A stretch of DNA of 64,000 nt, from assembly GCA_937874515.1 (NCBI GenBank), contig CALNBV010000236.1, forward strand, positions 3,203 through 67,202, written 5' to 3'. This DNA comes from an uncultured Paenibacillaceae bacterium (GTDB lineage Bacteria; Bacillota; Bacilli; Aneurinibacillales; Aneurinibacillaceae). How positions within the stretch are numbered: the stretch's first letter is position 1; every line of letters starts with the position of its first letter. The notes beneath the pieces were generated by a model. That model saw only the letters and a program-made list of their open reading frames with translations. It was not told where the DNA came from and ran no database searches. The position numbers and the translations under genes were made by a program. Positions 1 through 7,695 of this stretch are shown here, in pieces.

Positions 1-308
1 CTGGGTTTTATTTCAGTCATATAAATGGCGGCTCCAATACTTAAAGGAGCTGCAATGGCCACAGCTAAAAATGTGACAACAAAGGATCCGAAAATGAAGG
101 GAAATGCACCGAATTTTCCTGGTTCACCATCTGGATTCCATTGGGTTCCTGTTAAAAATTCACCAATACTCACATCATTTTTGAAAAACGTTGCTAACCC
201 TTTTGATCCAATAAAATAAGTAATTGAAATGGCCGTAATCAATAAGATGGCGGCGCAAATTAATGTAAGGGTCCGTCCTAATGTATTTTCCCACTTTTGT
301 TTGGACAT
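1..308 (-). CDS. pstC: Phosphate ABC transporter permease PstC (N-terminal part, cut by window edge)
   Basis: About 102 N-terminal residues of an inner-membrane permease of the high-affinity phosphate importer PstSCAB. The start ATG (306-308) is preceded by a good AGGAGG ribosome binding site. The peptide begins MSKQKWENTLGRTL, has one clear hydrophobic segment (about residues 14-34), a loop with GTQWNPDG that is typical of PstC, and then the start of a second membrane segment ending in AAIYMTEIKP. The gene lies 114 bp after pstS in the same direction, the usual pstS-pstC order. The rest of the gene, and presumably pstA and pstB, are beyond the window. Confidence 0.9.
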   Translation of the reverse strand, partial: MSKQKWENTLGRTLTLICAAILLITAISITYFIGSKGLATFFKNDVSIGEFLTGTQWNPDGEPGKFGAFPFIFGSFVVTFLAVAIAAPLSIGAAIYMTEIKP

Positions 309-346
309 TCTCCGGTTTCCTCCTAAGAAACTTGGTCATCCCTGCC

Positions 347-397
347 TTAAAAACGCCATAAAAGACCGGGAATGAACCATTCCAGATCCTTTATGGC
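347..397 (-). terminator. Stem-loop between pstS and pstC
   Basis: Reading the minus strand, GCCATAAA (390-397) pairs with TTTATGGC (355-362), and inside this GGAATG pairs with CATTCC. A GTTTTTAAG tract follows. It looks like a leaky terminator or an mRNA-stabilising hairpin. A hairpin at this place in Bacillus subtilis is known to keep pstS expression above that of the transporter genes; the same role here is inference. Confidence 0.6.
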
Positions 398-422
398 AAT
401 ACATTCATTTATTTTGGCTTCT

Positions 423-1328
423 TTACTTTTGAGTAATTTTACCTTCAGCAGAGCGTTCTACTTTCATATCTGTGATTGCGATGAATCCAGCCTTTGGAAC
501 ATCATTTTTCTGTACTGCATCAGAAAGCATGTAGTCGATAAAAGCTTTCGTTAAGTCGGTAGGTTCTCCTTTGGTGTACATATGTTCATATGCCCACACT
601 GGATAGTCATTAGTTACGATTTTTTCTTTCGTTGGTACAACCCCATTAAGGTTTAAAGCAATAAGTTTTGTGTTCTCAGCTTTAATATAAGAAAGGGCGA
701 GATAGCCAATTGCACCAGGAGTATCTTCAACAATTTTCTTTACAGTACCGGATGATTCTTCAGTGATTCCTTGAGCTTCTTGATTTTTATCAAGAGCAAA
801 GGTGTGGAAAGTCGCACGAGTACCAGAAGAAGCAGGACGGTTAACTAATTGGATTTTCAAATCTGGTCCGCCAATTTCTTTCCAGTTGGTTACTTTACCA
901 GTAAATACTTTGATTAAATCATCTTTGGAAATATTGTTGTCTTTCAGTTTAACTTGAGAGTTTACTACAGCGGCAATCCCTACAACGGCTACTTTATTAT
1001 CTTTTAATTCACCAGCTTTAGGAGCGATCTCTTTCTTTTCTTCTGCAAAAATATCAGAATTACCGATATTTGCACCGCCAGAAAGAACCTGGGATAATCC
1101 AGTACCGCTTCCGCCACCTTGAATTTGAATTTGAGCTTCAGAATTTTTATCCATAAATCCTTTCGCTGCATTTTCAACAAGAGGTTGTAATGCCGTAGAT
1201 CCTACTGCAGTAATGGAACCTTTTACTGTTCCAGCAGTATTATTTGTGTCTTTGCTTCCGCAACCAGTAAGCAATGCTCCAAAGGATAAGGTAAGCGCTA
1301 GTAAAACAGGGGAGAATTTGTTACGCAT
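423..1328 (-). CDS. pstS: Phosphate-binding lipoprotein PstS
   Basis: Extracellular phosphate-binding subunit of the PstSCAB importer, 301 residues. A lipoprotein signal peptide is visible: basic start MRNK, a hydrophobic core and lipobox LLTGC with the acylated cysteine near residue 23. The phosphate-binding fold motifs are present: AVGSTALQPL, QGGGSGTGLSQVLSGGANIG and NRPASSGTRATF. Length is normal for the family. It is first in its operon, followed by a hairpin and pstC. A Pho-box-like repeat 70-97 bp upstream suggests control by the PhoPR two-component system. Identification is secure. Confidence 0.95.
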   Translation of the reverse strand: MRNKFSPVLLALTLSFGALLTGCGSKDTNNTAGTVKGSITAVGSTALQPLVENAAKGFMDKNSEAQIQIQGGGSGTGLSQVLSGGANIGNSDIFAEEKKEIAPKAGELKDNKVAVVGIAAVVNSQVKLKDNNISKDDLIKVFTGKVTNWKEIGGPDLKIQLVNRPASSGTRATFHTFALDKNQEAQGITEESSGTVKKIVEDTPGAIGYLALSYIKAENTKLIALNLNGVVPTKEKIVTNDYPVWAYEHMYTKGEPTDLTKAFIDYMLSDAVQKNDVPKAGFIAITDMKVERSAEGKITQK

Positions 1329-1397
1329 GAACTTCTTCCAACTCCATTCATCTGTAATGTGTAATGGTTATCTTATATTTTTATATTACAGGGGAAT

Positions 1398-1425
1398 TGT
1401 TAATGAATTGTTAACAGAGAGTAAA
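1398..1425 (-). promoter_or_regulatory. Pho-box-like direct repeats upstream of pstS
   Basis: On the minus strand, TTTACT, TTAACA and TTAACA occur with an exact 11-bp period. This matches the PhoP-binding pattern of Bacillus, TT(A/C/T)ACA repeats separated by 5 bp. An AT-rich stretch with possible -10 sequences lies between this site and pstS. The repeat is seen; binding of PhoP is inferred from the match and from the target gene. Confidence 0.65.
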
Positions 1426-1520
1426 TCTATTTTTAGGATTTCTATTAACTTTTTATTAAGGAATTCTCGTGTTTTTTATAGTAAACTTTGGATAGACTAT
1501 TATTTTGAACGGGGGTAACC

Positions 1521-2675
1521 ATGAAAACGAGAGGAAGGCCTGATTTTCTACTCATAGTTTTGACGTTAATTCTAGTAAGCATTGGCCTTGTGATGGTCTA
1601 CAGCTCAAGTTCAATTTTTTCCTTAATCGAGGAAAATAATGATAAATACTATTTGCAAAAACAAATCATGTGGGCAGTGCTTGGAATCATCGGCATGTTT
1701 ACGTTGATGAATATTCCTTATACTTTTTTCAAGAAACACTTTGTGAAAATCCTTCTCTTTTCCCTCCTATTATTAGTGGCTGTTTTAATTCCTGGAATTG
1801 GGACTGAGAGAAACGGGGCACGAAGTTGGATTATACTTGGCCCAGCCTCAATACAACCCGCTGAATTTGCAAAGTTGGCTTTGATTATTTATCTTGCAGC
1901 ACTTATATCAAAAAAGGGGGAGAAGTTCCGGGATTTCAAAAAAGGCTTACTGCCAACCATGATTGTCCCCTTTGTCCTCTTCCTTTTAATTTCCCTTCAA
2001 TCGGATTTAGGATCAGGAATGATTTTACTGGCAACAGCCTTTATGGTGATTTATGCCGGTGGGGCTAATTTAAAACATTTAGGGACTATTGCCTTAGGTT
2101 TTGTCGGTCTCATTCTTCTCTTTATTTTAACCTCATCTTATCGAATTCAGAGGTTCCTTAACTTTGCAAACCCCTGGAATGATGGGTTGGGGGGATTAGG
2201 GACAGGCTATCAACTTGTCCATTCCTACTTTGCCATTGCCCATGGTGGATGGACCGGGGCTGGTTTCGGGAAAAGCATTGAAAAATATCTTTATCTGCCT
2301 GAAGCACAGACAGATTTTATCTTTGCAATATTTTCTGAGGAAATGGGATTTTTCGTGGTTCTCTTTTTCCTTCTCTTTTATCTCTTCTTTTTATGGCGAA
2401 TTCTTATTGTTACCTTCCGGGCTAAGGACTTATTTGCCAAATTAATTGGGATTGGAATTGTCAGCATGATTTTTATTCAGGCCTTCATTAATATTGGCGG
2501 GGTCATTGGATTAATTCCTTTAACTGGGGTTCCCCTCCCATTTATTAGTTACGGCGGTTCTTCCCTTCTCTTAAACTGCCTAAGTATGGGCATTGTATTA
2601 AGTATCTCCAGAGAATATTCAAAACAAAAAGTACAGAAAGTGTTAAATGAAACAAAGGCTATCACCAACCCTTAA
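1521..2675 (+). CDS. FtsW/RodA/SpoVE (SEDS) family peptidoglycan polymerase
   Basis: Polytopic membrane protein of 384 residues, about ten membrane segments. SEDS proteins polymerise lipid II glycan chains with a partner class B PBP. FtsW-type motifs are present: MVYSSSS near residue 25, GTERNGARSWI and QPAEFAKLAL around 93-115, LQSDLGSG with the catalytic-type aspartate, YLPEAQTDFIFAIFSEE, and PLPFISYGGSS. These favour FtsW or SpoVE over RodA, but the three cannot be separated safely by eye. The start has a GGGGGTAACC ribosome binding site. It is transcribed divergently from pstS and ends in a hairpin shared with selA. Confidence 0.85.
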   Translation: MKTRGRPDFLLIVLTLILVSIGLVMVYSSSSIFSLIEENNDKYYLQKQIMWAVLGIIGMFTLMNIPYTFFKKHFVKILLFSLLLLVAVLIPGIGTERNGARSWIILGPASIQPAEFAKLALIIYLAALISKKGEKFRDFKKGLLPTMIVPFVLFLLISLQSDLGSGMILLATAFMVIYAGGANLKHLGTIALGFVGLILLFILTSSYRIQRFLNFANPWNDGLGGLGTGYQLVHSYFAIAHGGWTGAGFGKSIEKYLYLPEAQTDFIFAIFSEEMGFFVVLFFLLFYLFFLWRILIVTFRAKDLFAKLIGIGIVSMIFIQAFINIGGVIGLIPLTGVPLPFISYGGSSLLLNCLSMGIVLSISREYSKQKVQKVLNETKAITNP

Positions 2676-2701
2676 ATTAAGGGCAGTGATAGCCTTCCTT
2701 T
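2655..2701. terminator. Bidirectional terminator between the FtsW-type gene and selA
   Basis: AAGGCTATCAC (2655-2665) pairs with GTGATAGCCTT (2686-2696), with an inner CCCTTA/TAAGGG stem. A T-tract CCTTTTTG follows on the plus strand and a shorter TTTGTTTC follows on the minus strand. The stop codon of the plus-strand gene lies within the loop region. It suits both convergent genes. Confidence 0.8.
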
Positions 2702-2706
2702 TTGCT

Positions 2707-4122
2707 TTACATGACTTCTTTCAATATGGATACGACTTCTGTTAACTCTTCTTCATTTACTGTTCGAAAATCAAGAATCAATTTTTCATCCTGAATTCGG
2801 CCAATAATGGGAGTAGAAGCATACCTTAATTTCCTTTCCAAAGAGGCAGTACTTGCAGTCCGTGGACGAAGGGATAAGACCCAGGTGGGAATAATCACCC
2901 CAGGAAGAGTTCCTCCTCCTACTTCCCCAACATCTTTCCCCATGTTTATTTCATAATCGCTGACATATTCATCACGCAGAGAATAAAAAACGTATTCCGT
3001 TTTCCGCCGTACTTCCTCTAAAGGGAATAATAGATCTCTAATAACTGGAATTTCCTCTTTGGCCCTTTCAGGATTGACATAAGAAAGCAAGGTAGATTCA
3101 AGAGCAGCAAGGGTCATTTTATCTACCCGCAACACCCGGGCCAATTGATTCCTTTTCAAGCGGTCAATGTATTCCTTTTTTCCAACAATGATTCCTGCCT
3201 GGGGGCCCCCTAATAGTTTGTCACCACTAAAGGATACAAGGTCTGCTCCTTCTTCAATGGCTTTCCCCACAACAGGTTCATTGCCAATGCCATATAAGGA
3301 TAAATCAAACAAAACCCCGCTGCCTAAATCTTCATAAACAGGCACCCCATATTGTTTGCCAAGTTCTACAAGTTCCCTTAATGTAGTTTCCCGGGTAAAT
3401 CCCATGACCCGGAAATTGCTAGTGTGGACTTTCATTAATAAAGCGGTTTCCTGGCAAATGCCCTTTTCATAGTCACGAGGGTGGGTTTTATTAGTGGTCC
3501 CCACCTCTTTTAAATTGGCTCCACTTTCCTCCATGATTTCTGAGATACGAAAAGAACCGCCAATCTCCACCAACTGGCCACGGGACACAATGACTTCTTT
3601 ATTCCGGGCCATTTCCCGTAAAACAAGAAAAACAGCAGCAGCATTATTATTAACGATCATGCCAGCTTCTGCCCCGGTGATCCGGGTGAGCAATCTTTCT
3701 ACATGGGTATGGCGGGAACCTCTTTCCCCCTCATGGATTTTGTATTCCAGGTTACTATAAGATGCCGCCGTATCTATGACATGTTTAATGGCTTTTTCCG
3801 AGAGGACAGCCCGTCCAAGATTGGTATGGAGAATGACTCCTGTGGCATTAATCATACGCCTTAAATGGTATTGATATAGATTGTCCATTTCTTGCGCTAG
3901 CTTATCAATCCAGTAACCAATACTCTCCACTTCTTGTAAAGAACAAGTGGTTTGGCTTTGTAGAATGCTCTTCCGTTCCCTCTCAATAATCTGTTGCACA
4001 AAAGGAAGGATGTCCTTGTCCCCGTATCCCTGCTGGTTTTTCCACAAAATCATTTCAGGGGTGTTTATCAATTTGTGTACAGCGGGTAAACTTCGTAATA
4101 ATCCTTGTTTATTGACTTCCAT
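2707..4122 (-). CDS. selA: L-seryl-tRNA(Sec) selenium transferase SelA
   Basis: Pyridoxal-phosphate enzyme that converts Ser-tRNA(Sec) to Sec-tRNA(Sec) using selenophosphate. Family motifs run in order: INATGVILHTNLGRA, EYKIHEGERGSRH, ITGAEAGMIVNNNAAAV, SRGQLVEIGGSFRI, EVGTTNKTH, and SFSGDKLLGGPQAG with the PLP lysine (about residue 302). I chose the ATG at 4122 (MEVNKQGLLRSLPAVH) because GGAGG lies about 10 nt before it and SelA proteins usually begin here. An upstream in-frame TTG at 4167 would give 486 residues but lacks a site. It follows selD by 37 bp in one operon. Its presence implies selenocysteine use; selB and selC are not in the window. Confidence 0.95.
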   Translation of the reverse strand: MEVNKQGLLRSLPAVHKLINTPEMILWKNQQGYGDKDILPFVQQIIERERKSILQSQTTCSLQEVESIGYWIDKLAQEMDNLYQYHLRRMINATGVILHTNLGRAVLSEKAIKHVIDTAASYSNLEYKIHEGERGSRHTHVERLLTRITGAEAGMIVNNNAAAVFLVLREMARNKEVIVSRGQLVEIGGSFRISEIMEESGANLKEVGTTNKTHPRDYEKGICQETALLMKVHTSNFRVMGFTRETTLRELVELGKQYGVPVYEDLGSGVLFDLSLYGIGNEPVVGKAIEEGADLVSFSGDKLLGGPQAGIIVGKKEYIDRLKRNQLARVLRVDKMTLAALESTLLSYVNPERAKEEIPVIRDLLFPLEEVRRKTEYVFYSLRDEYVSDYEINMGKDVGEVGGGTLPGVIIPTWVLSLRPRTASTASLERKLRYASTPIIGRIQDEKLILDFRTVNEEELTEVVSILKEVM

Positions 4123-4159
4123 ATCCGTGGAAACCTCCACTATTAATAAAGATGCCTTG

Positions 4160-5212
4160 TTATTCAACGATGATTTTCCCAGGATGTTGGTCTTTTACTT
4201 TACCAATCAAACTTGCCTGTGCTACACCTGTATCTCTCATCCTGGCCACTAACTCTTCTCCTTCTTCTGCAGGTACACTGAGCAAGAGTCCGCCAGAAGT
4301 AATGGCATCACAAAGAATCCATTGATTCAGTTGGTCCATCTCTTCCGGGTATGTGACTGTTTCACTTAACCAGGTATGATTGGATTTTGTCCCACCTGGA
4401 ACTGCACCTTGTTCTGCTAATTCACGGGTACCTTCAAGAATGGGGACAGCATGGAAAGAAACCGTAATTCCTACCCCACTGCCCGTAGCCATTTCACTTA
4501 AATGGCCTAATAACCCAAATCCTGTGATGTCCGTAGAACTATGAACGGTAAACTCTTTTGCCACCTCAGCGGCCTTTTTATTTAACGTAGCCATTAATTC
4601 TGTCACCTTTTGGATTCCTTCAGTTGAAACCAGGCCTCGTTTAATCCCTGTGGTTTGGATTCCAACACCTATGGGTTTGGTTAAAATAAGAACATCACCT
4701 GGTTTTGCACCATGGTTTGTCCATATTTCATCAGGATGCACGATACCCGTAACAGACATGCCAAACTTAGGCTCTTTATCATCAATAGAGTGGCCACCAA
4801 TGATCACGGCACCTGCTTCTGCCACTTTATCAAATGCGCCTCTTAGAATATCCGCCAATACAGAATGGGGGAGTTTCCCAATGGGAAATCCAACAATATT
4901 AAGAGCTGTAATGGGTTTCCCGCCCATAGCATACACATCGCTTAATGCATTTGCCGCTGCGATTTGCCCAAACTGGTAAGGGTCATCTACAATAGGTGTA
5001 AAGTAATCAAGAGTTTGCACTAAAGCAACCTCGTCGTTAATTTTATAAACCCCTGCATCATCAGGTTTGTTTAATCCTACCAGGACATTCGGGTTTTCTA
5101 CATTATTTTCAGGTAATTGGCACAAAACTTGTGCCAGGTCTGCTGGACCAATTTTGCAGCCTCACCCTGCTTTACTGGAGAGTGATGTGAGTTTAATCAA
5201 CTTTTGATCCAT
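4160..5212 (-). CDS. selD: Selenide, water dikinase SelD containing selenocysteine (TGA read through)
   Basis: Makes selenophosphate from selenide and ATP. The long open frame starts only at 5125, but translating upstream through one in-frame TGA (5162-5164) gives MDQKLIKLTSLSSKAG-U-GCKIGPADLAQ. This is the SelD active-site segment with Sec at 17, Cys19 and Lys20, the same numbering as E. coli Cys17 and Lys20. The ATG at 5210-5212 has an AAAGGGG ribosome binding site. Downstream are DYFTPIVDDPYQFGQIAAANA, VIIGGHSIDD and STDITGFGLLGH, all typical of SelD. With readthrough the protein is 350 residues, full family length. A SECIS-like hairpin follows the TGA. It heads the selD-selA operon. Confidence 0.93.
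5118..5164 (-). promoter_or_regulatory. Sec TGA codon and bacterial SECIS-like hairpin in selD
   Basis: The Sec codon TGA is at 5162-5164. Starting 25 nt after it, TGGCACAA (5129-5136) and TTGTGCCA (5118-5125) form a perfect 8-bp stem with loop GTT (5126-5128). The loop begins 33 nt after the TGA and with a G. That fits the general description of bacterial SECIS elements, which place a small G-containing apical loop about 16-37 nt after the UGA for binding SelB. The hairpin is seen; SelB recognition is inferred. Confidence 0.8.
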
Positions 5213-5243
5213 TTCAGCTCACCCCTTTCCTTCATTTGTTATT

Positions 5244-5271
5244 ACTATAGCATAAACAATAGTTCGTGCAA
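5244..5271 (-). promoter_or_regulatory. Candidate selD-selA promoter
   Basis: TTGCAC (5266-5271), a 16-bp spacer and TATAGT (5244-5249), with TGC directly before the -10 element as in extended -10 promoters. It lies in the short gap between divergent selD and the selenouridine synthase gene. Confidence 0.5.
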
Positions 5272-5287
5272 AAAGGAGCGTTCCCCT

Positions 5288-6355
5288 ATGTTTACAAAAG
5301 ATATACCTATAGAAAAATTACTCTCCCATGATGCTAACTACATTCCTATCGACGTTCGCAGCCCTGGGGAGTTTCATGAAGCAACCATTCCTGGTGCCAT
5401 TAATATCCCCCTTTTCACAAATGAAGAACGTGCCATCGTGGGAACCACCTACAAACAAAAAGGGCAAAAAGAAGCCAAATGGCTAGGGATGGAAATTGTG
5501 TCGCCGAAATTGCCTTCTATGCTTAAAGAAATAAAAAACCTGATAGAAGCAGGAAAAGTTCCCCTCCTTTTTTGCTGGCGGGGTGGTATGCGCAGTATGT
5601 CCATGGCTACTTTCGCCGGTTTTTCGGGCTTACGGGTTTTTCGTCTTACTGGAGGATATCGAGCATTTCGCCAGTATATAGTTGAACATCTAAATGAACA
5701 TCTCTTGCCAAAACAAACCTTCGTTTTACATGGGATGACGGGTGTGGGAAAAACCTTGATTTTAAATCAGCTTAAAAAAGAGGGGGAACCTGTTTTAGAT
5801 TTGGAGGGATTTGCTGGACATCGGGGGTCGGTATTTGGCTCCATTGGTATAGAAGAAAAAAATCAAAAGTCCTTTGATGGGGAACTTTTTGATACCTTAT
5901 GGTCGTTTAAGGAAAAACAGATACCCTACATGTTTGTTGAAGCAGAAAGCCGGCGCATCGGGCGTATCTTGCTTCCTGATTTCATTATGGAAGCAAAGGA
6001 TAAAGGGTTCCATCTTTTGATTACTGCCTCTCTTGATATGCGTGTAGAACGAATTTATGAGGATTACATTGGTCCTAATGAACAAGAACCCTGGTTTTTC
6101 AATCAGGTACAACAGGCTTTTCAACACATTGCGAAAAGGATGGAAACAGGATCTAGAACTGATTGTTACCGTTATTTAATGGAAAAAAAATATCGCCATT
6201 TTATTCGTACCCTTTTAGTTTCCTATTATGATCCCAGATATGCGAACAAAGAGAATGAATATGAAGGCCAATTTATTGAAATCAATGCTGAAGATATTAA
6301 AATGGCGGCTAAAACCATCAAGGAAATGGCTTCACCACCAATTGTAAAGGCATAA
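5288..6355 (+). CDS. mnmH: tRNA 2-selenouridine synthase MnmH (SelU)
   Basis: Replaces sulfur by selenium in 2-thiouridine at wobble position 34 of certain tRNAs, using selenophosphate; the same enzyme adds the geranyl intermediate. The 355-residue protein has an N-terminal rhodanese domain with IDVRSPGEFHEATIPGAINI and the catalytic loop CWRGGMRS (Cys about residue 96). A C-terminal P-loop domain has GMTGVGKT near 150 and the LEGFAGHRGSVFG segment. I chose the ATG at 5288 because AAAAGGAG precedes it; an open frame runs further upstream without a site. It is divergent from selD, which makes its selenium donor. Confidence 0.94.
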   Translation: MFTKDIPIEKLLSHDANYIPIDVRSPGEFHEATIPGAINIPLFTNEERAIVGTTYKQKGQKEAKWLGMEIVSPKLPSMLKEIKNLIEAGKVPLLFCWRGGMRSMSMATFAGFSGLRVFRLTGGYRAFRQYIVEHLNEHLLPKQTFVLHGMTGVGKTLILNQLKKEGEPVLDLEGFAGHRGSVFGSIGIEEKNQKSFDGELFDTLWSFKEKQIPYMFVEAESRRIGRILLPDFIMEAKDKGFHLLITASLDMRVERIYEDYIGPNEQEPWFFNQVQQAFQHIAKRMETGSRTDCYRYLMEKKYRHFIRTLLVSYYDPRYANKENEYEGQFIEINAEDIKMAAKTIKEMASPPIVKA

Positions 6356-6356
6356 T

Positions 6357-6390
6357 AAAAACCCCGAAGCAAAAGCTTCGGGGTTTCTTT
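6357..6390. terminator. Bidirectional terminator between mnmH and tuf
   Basis: AACCCCGAAGC and GCTTCGGGGTT form an 11-bp GC-rich stem around AAAA, with TTTCTTT after it on the plus strand and TTTTATTATG on the minus strand. It ends both convergent units. Confidence 0.92.
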
Positions 6391-6420
6391 AATGGTTCCT
6401 AAATGAATTAGAAAACCAAA

Positions 6421-7611
6421 TTATTTAATGATAGAAGCTACTGCACCAGCGCCTACAGTACGTCCGCCTTCACGAATAGCGAAGCGAGTTCCTTCTTCCA
6501 TAGCGATAGAGCTGATTAATTCAACAGTAATTTCGATGTTATCGCCAGGCATAACCATTTCAGTACCTTCTGGAAGTTTGATGATTCCAGTTACGTCAGT
6601 TGTACGGAAATAGAATTGTGGACGATAGTTAGAGAAGAATGGAGTGTGACGTCCACCCTCTTCTTTAGAAAGAACGTAGATTTGAGCAACGAAAGAAGTA
6701 TGTGGTTTTACAGAACCTGGTTTAGCAAGTACTTGTCCACGTTCGATGTCGCTACGGTCTACCCCACGAAGAAGTGCACCAATGTTGTCTCCAGCTTGAG
6801 CTTGGTCAAGAAGTTTACGGAACATTTCTACACCTGTAACAGTGGTTTGTTTTGGTTCTTCAGTTAAACCGATGATTTGAACTTGTTCACCAACTTTTAC
6901 AACACCACGTTCAACACGACCAGTTGCAACAGTACCACGGCCAGTGATAGAGAATACGTCTTCCACAGGCATTAAGAATGGTTGGTCAACAGCACGTTCT
7001 GGAGTTGGGATGTAAGAGTCAACAGCATCCATTAATTCATGGATTTTAGCTCCCCATTCGCTAGTTGGATCTTCTAAAGCTTTTAATGCAGACCCTTTAA
7101 CAACTGGAATGTCGTCTCCTGGGAATTCGTATTCAGAAAGAAGGTCACGAATTTCCATTTCAACGAGTTCAAGTAATTCTTCATCGTCAACCATGTCACA
7201 TTTGTTCATGAATACTACGATGTAAGGTACGCCTACTTGGCGAGAAAGAAGGATGTGTTCACGAGTTTGTGGCATTGGACCATCAGCAGCAGAAACTACG
7301 AGGATCGCGCCATCCATTTGTGCAGCACCAGTGATCATGTTTTTAACATAGTCAGCATGGCCTGGGCAGTCAACGTGTGCATAGTGACGAGCTGCAGTTT
7401 CATACTCAACGTGAGCAGTAGAGATTGTGATTCCGCGTTCACGTTCTTCAGGAGCGGCGTCAATGCTGCCGTAATCCATAGCTTTTGCTTGACCGGATTG
7501 TGCAAGTACAGTTGTAATTGCAGCAGTTAAAGTAGTTTTACCATGGTCAACGTGTCCGATAGTACCAATGTTTACGTGTGGTTTCGTACGTTCGAATTTT
7601 TCCTTAGCCAT
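6421..7611 (-). CDS. tuf: Elongation factor Tu
   Basis: GTPase that delivers aminoacyl-tRNA to the ribosomal A site; 396 residues, the usual length. G-domain motifs: GHVDHGKTTL (19-28), the effector region with ERGITIST, DCPGHADYVKN containing the catalytic histidine, and NKCD. Domains 2 and 3 follow (SITGRGTVATGRVERG, GDNIGALLRG). A good AAGGAGG site precedes the ATG. It is last in the str-type operon after fusA and is closed by a strong terminator. In many Bacillales the S10 ribosomal operon follows tuf; here a convergent selenium gene follows instead. Confidence 0.98.
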   Translation of the reverse strand: MAKEKFERTKPHVNIGTIGHVDHGKTTLTAAITTVLAQSGQAKAMDYGSIDAAPEERERGITISTAHVEYETAARHYAHVDCPGHADYVKNMITGAAQMDGAILVVSAADGPMPQTREHILLSRQVGVPYIVVFMNKCDMVDDEELLELVEMEIRDLLSEYEFPGDDIPVVKGSALKALEDPTSEWGAKIHELMDAVDSYIPTPERAVDQPFLMPVEDVFSITGRGTVATGRVERGVVKVGEQVQIIGLTEEPKQTTVTGVEMFRKLLDQAQAGDNIGALLRGVDRSDIERGQVLAKPGSVKPHTSFVAQIYVLSKEEGGRHTPFFSNYRPQFYFRTTDVTGIIKLPEGTEMVMPGDNIEITVELISSIAMEEGTRFAIREGGRTVGAGAVASIIK

Positions 7612-7695
7612 CTGGAAAAATGCCTCCTTAAAAATTAAATTATATTAGTTAATTGTATATGTTTTTTAATTGGCAATAAAGGGCAGTAACAAATT

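Noticed and set aside
4160..5125. selD as a gene truncated at the 5' end or starting at TTG 5125
   Set aside because: The upstream frame, read through one TGA, restores the conserved active-site segment, an ATG and a ribosome site, so Sec insertion explains it better than decay.
2707..6355. selC (tRNA-Sec) or selB within the selenium cluster
   Set aside because: The gaps are too short for either and no matching sequence was seen; they must be elsewhere if Sec is used.
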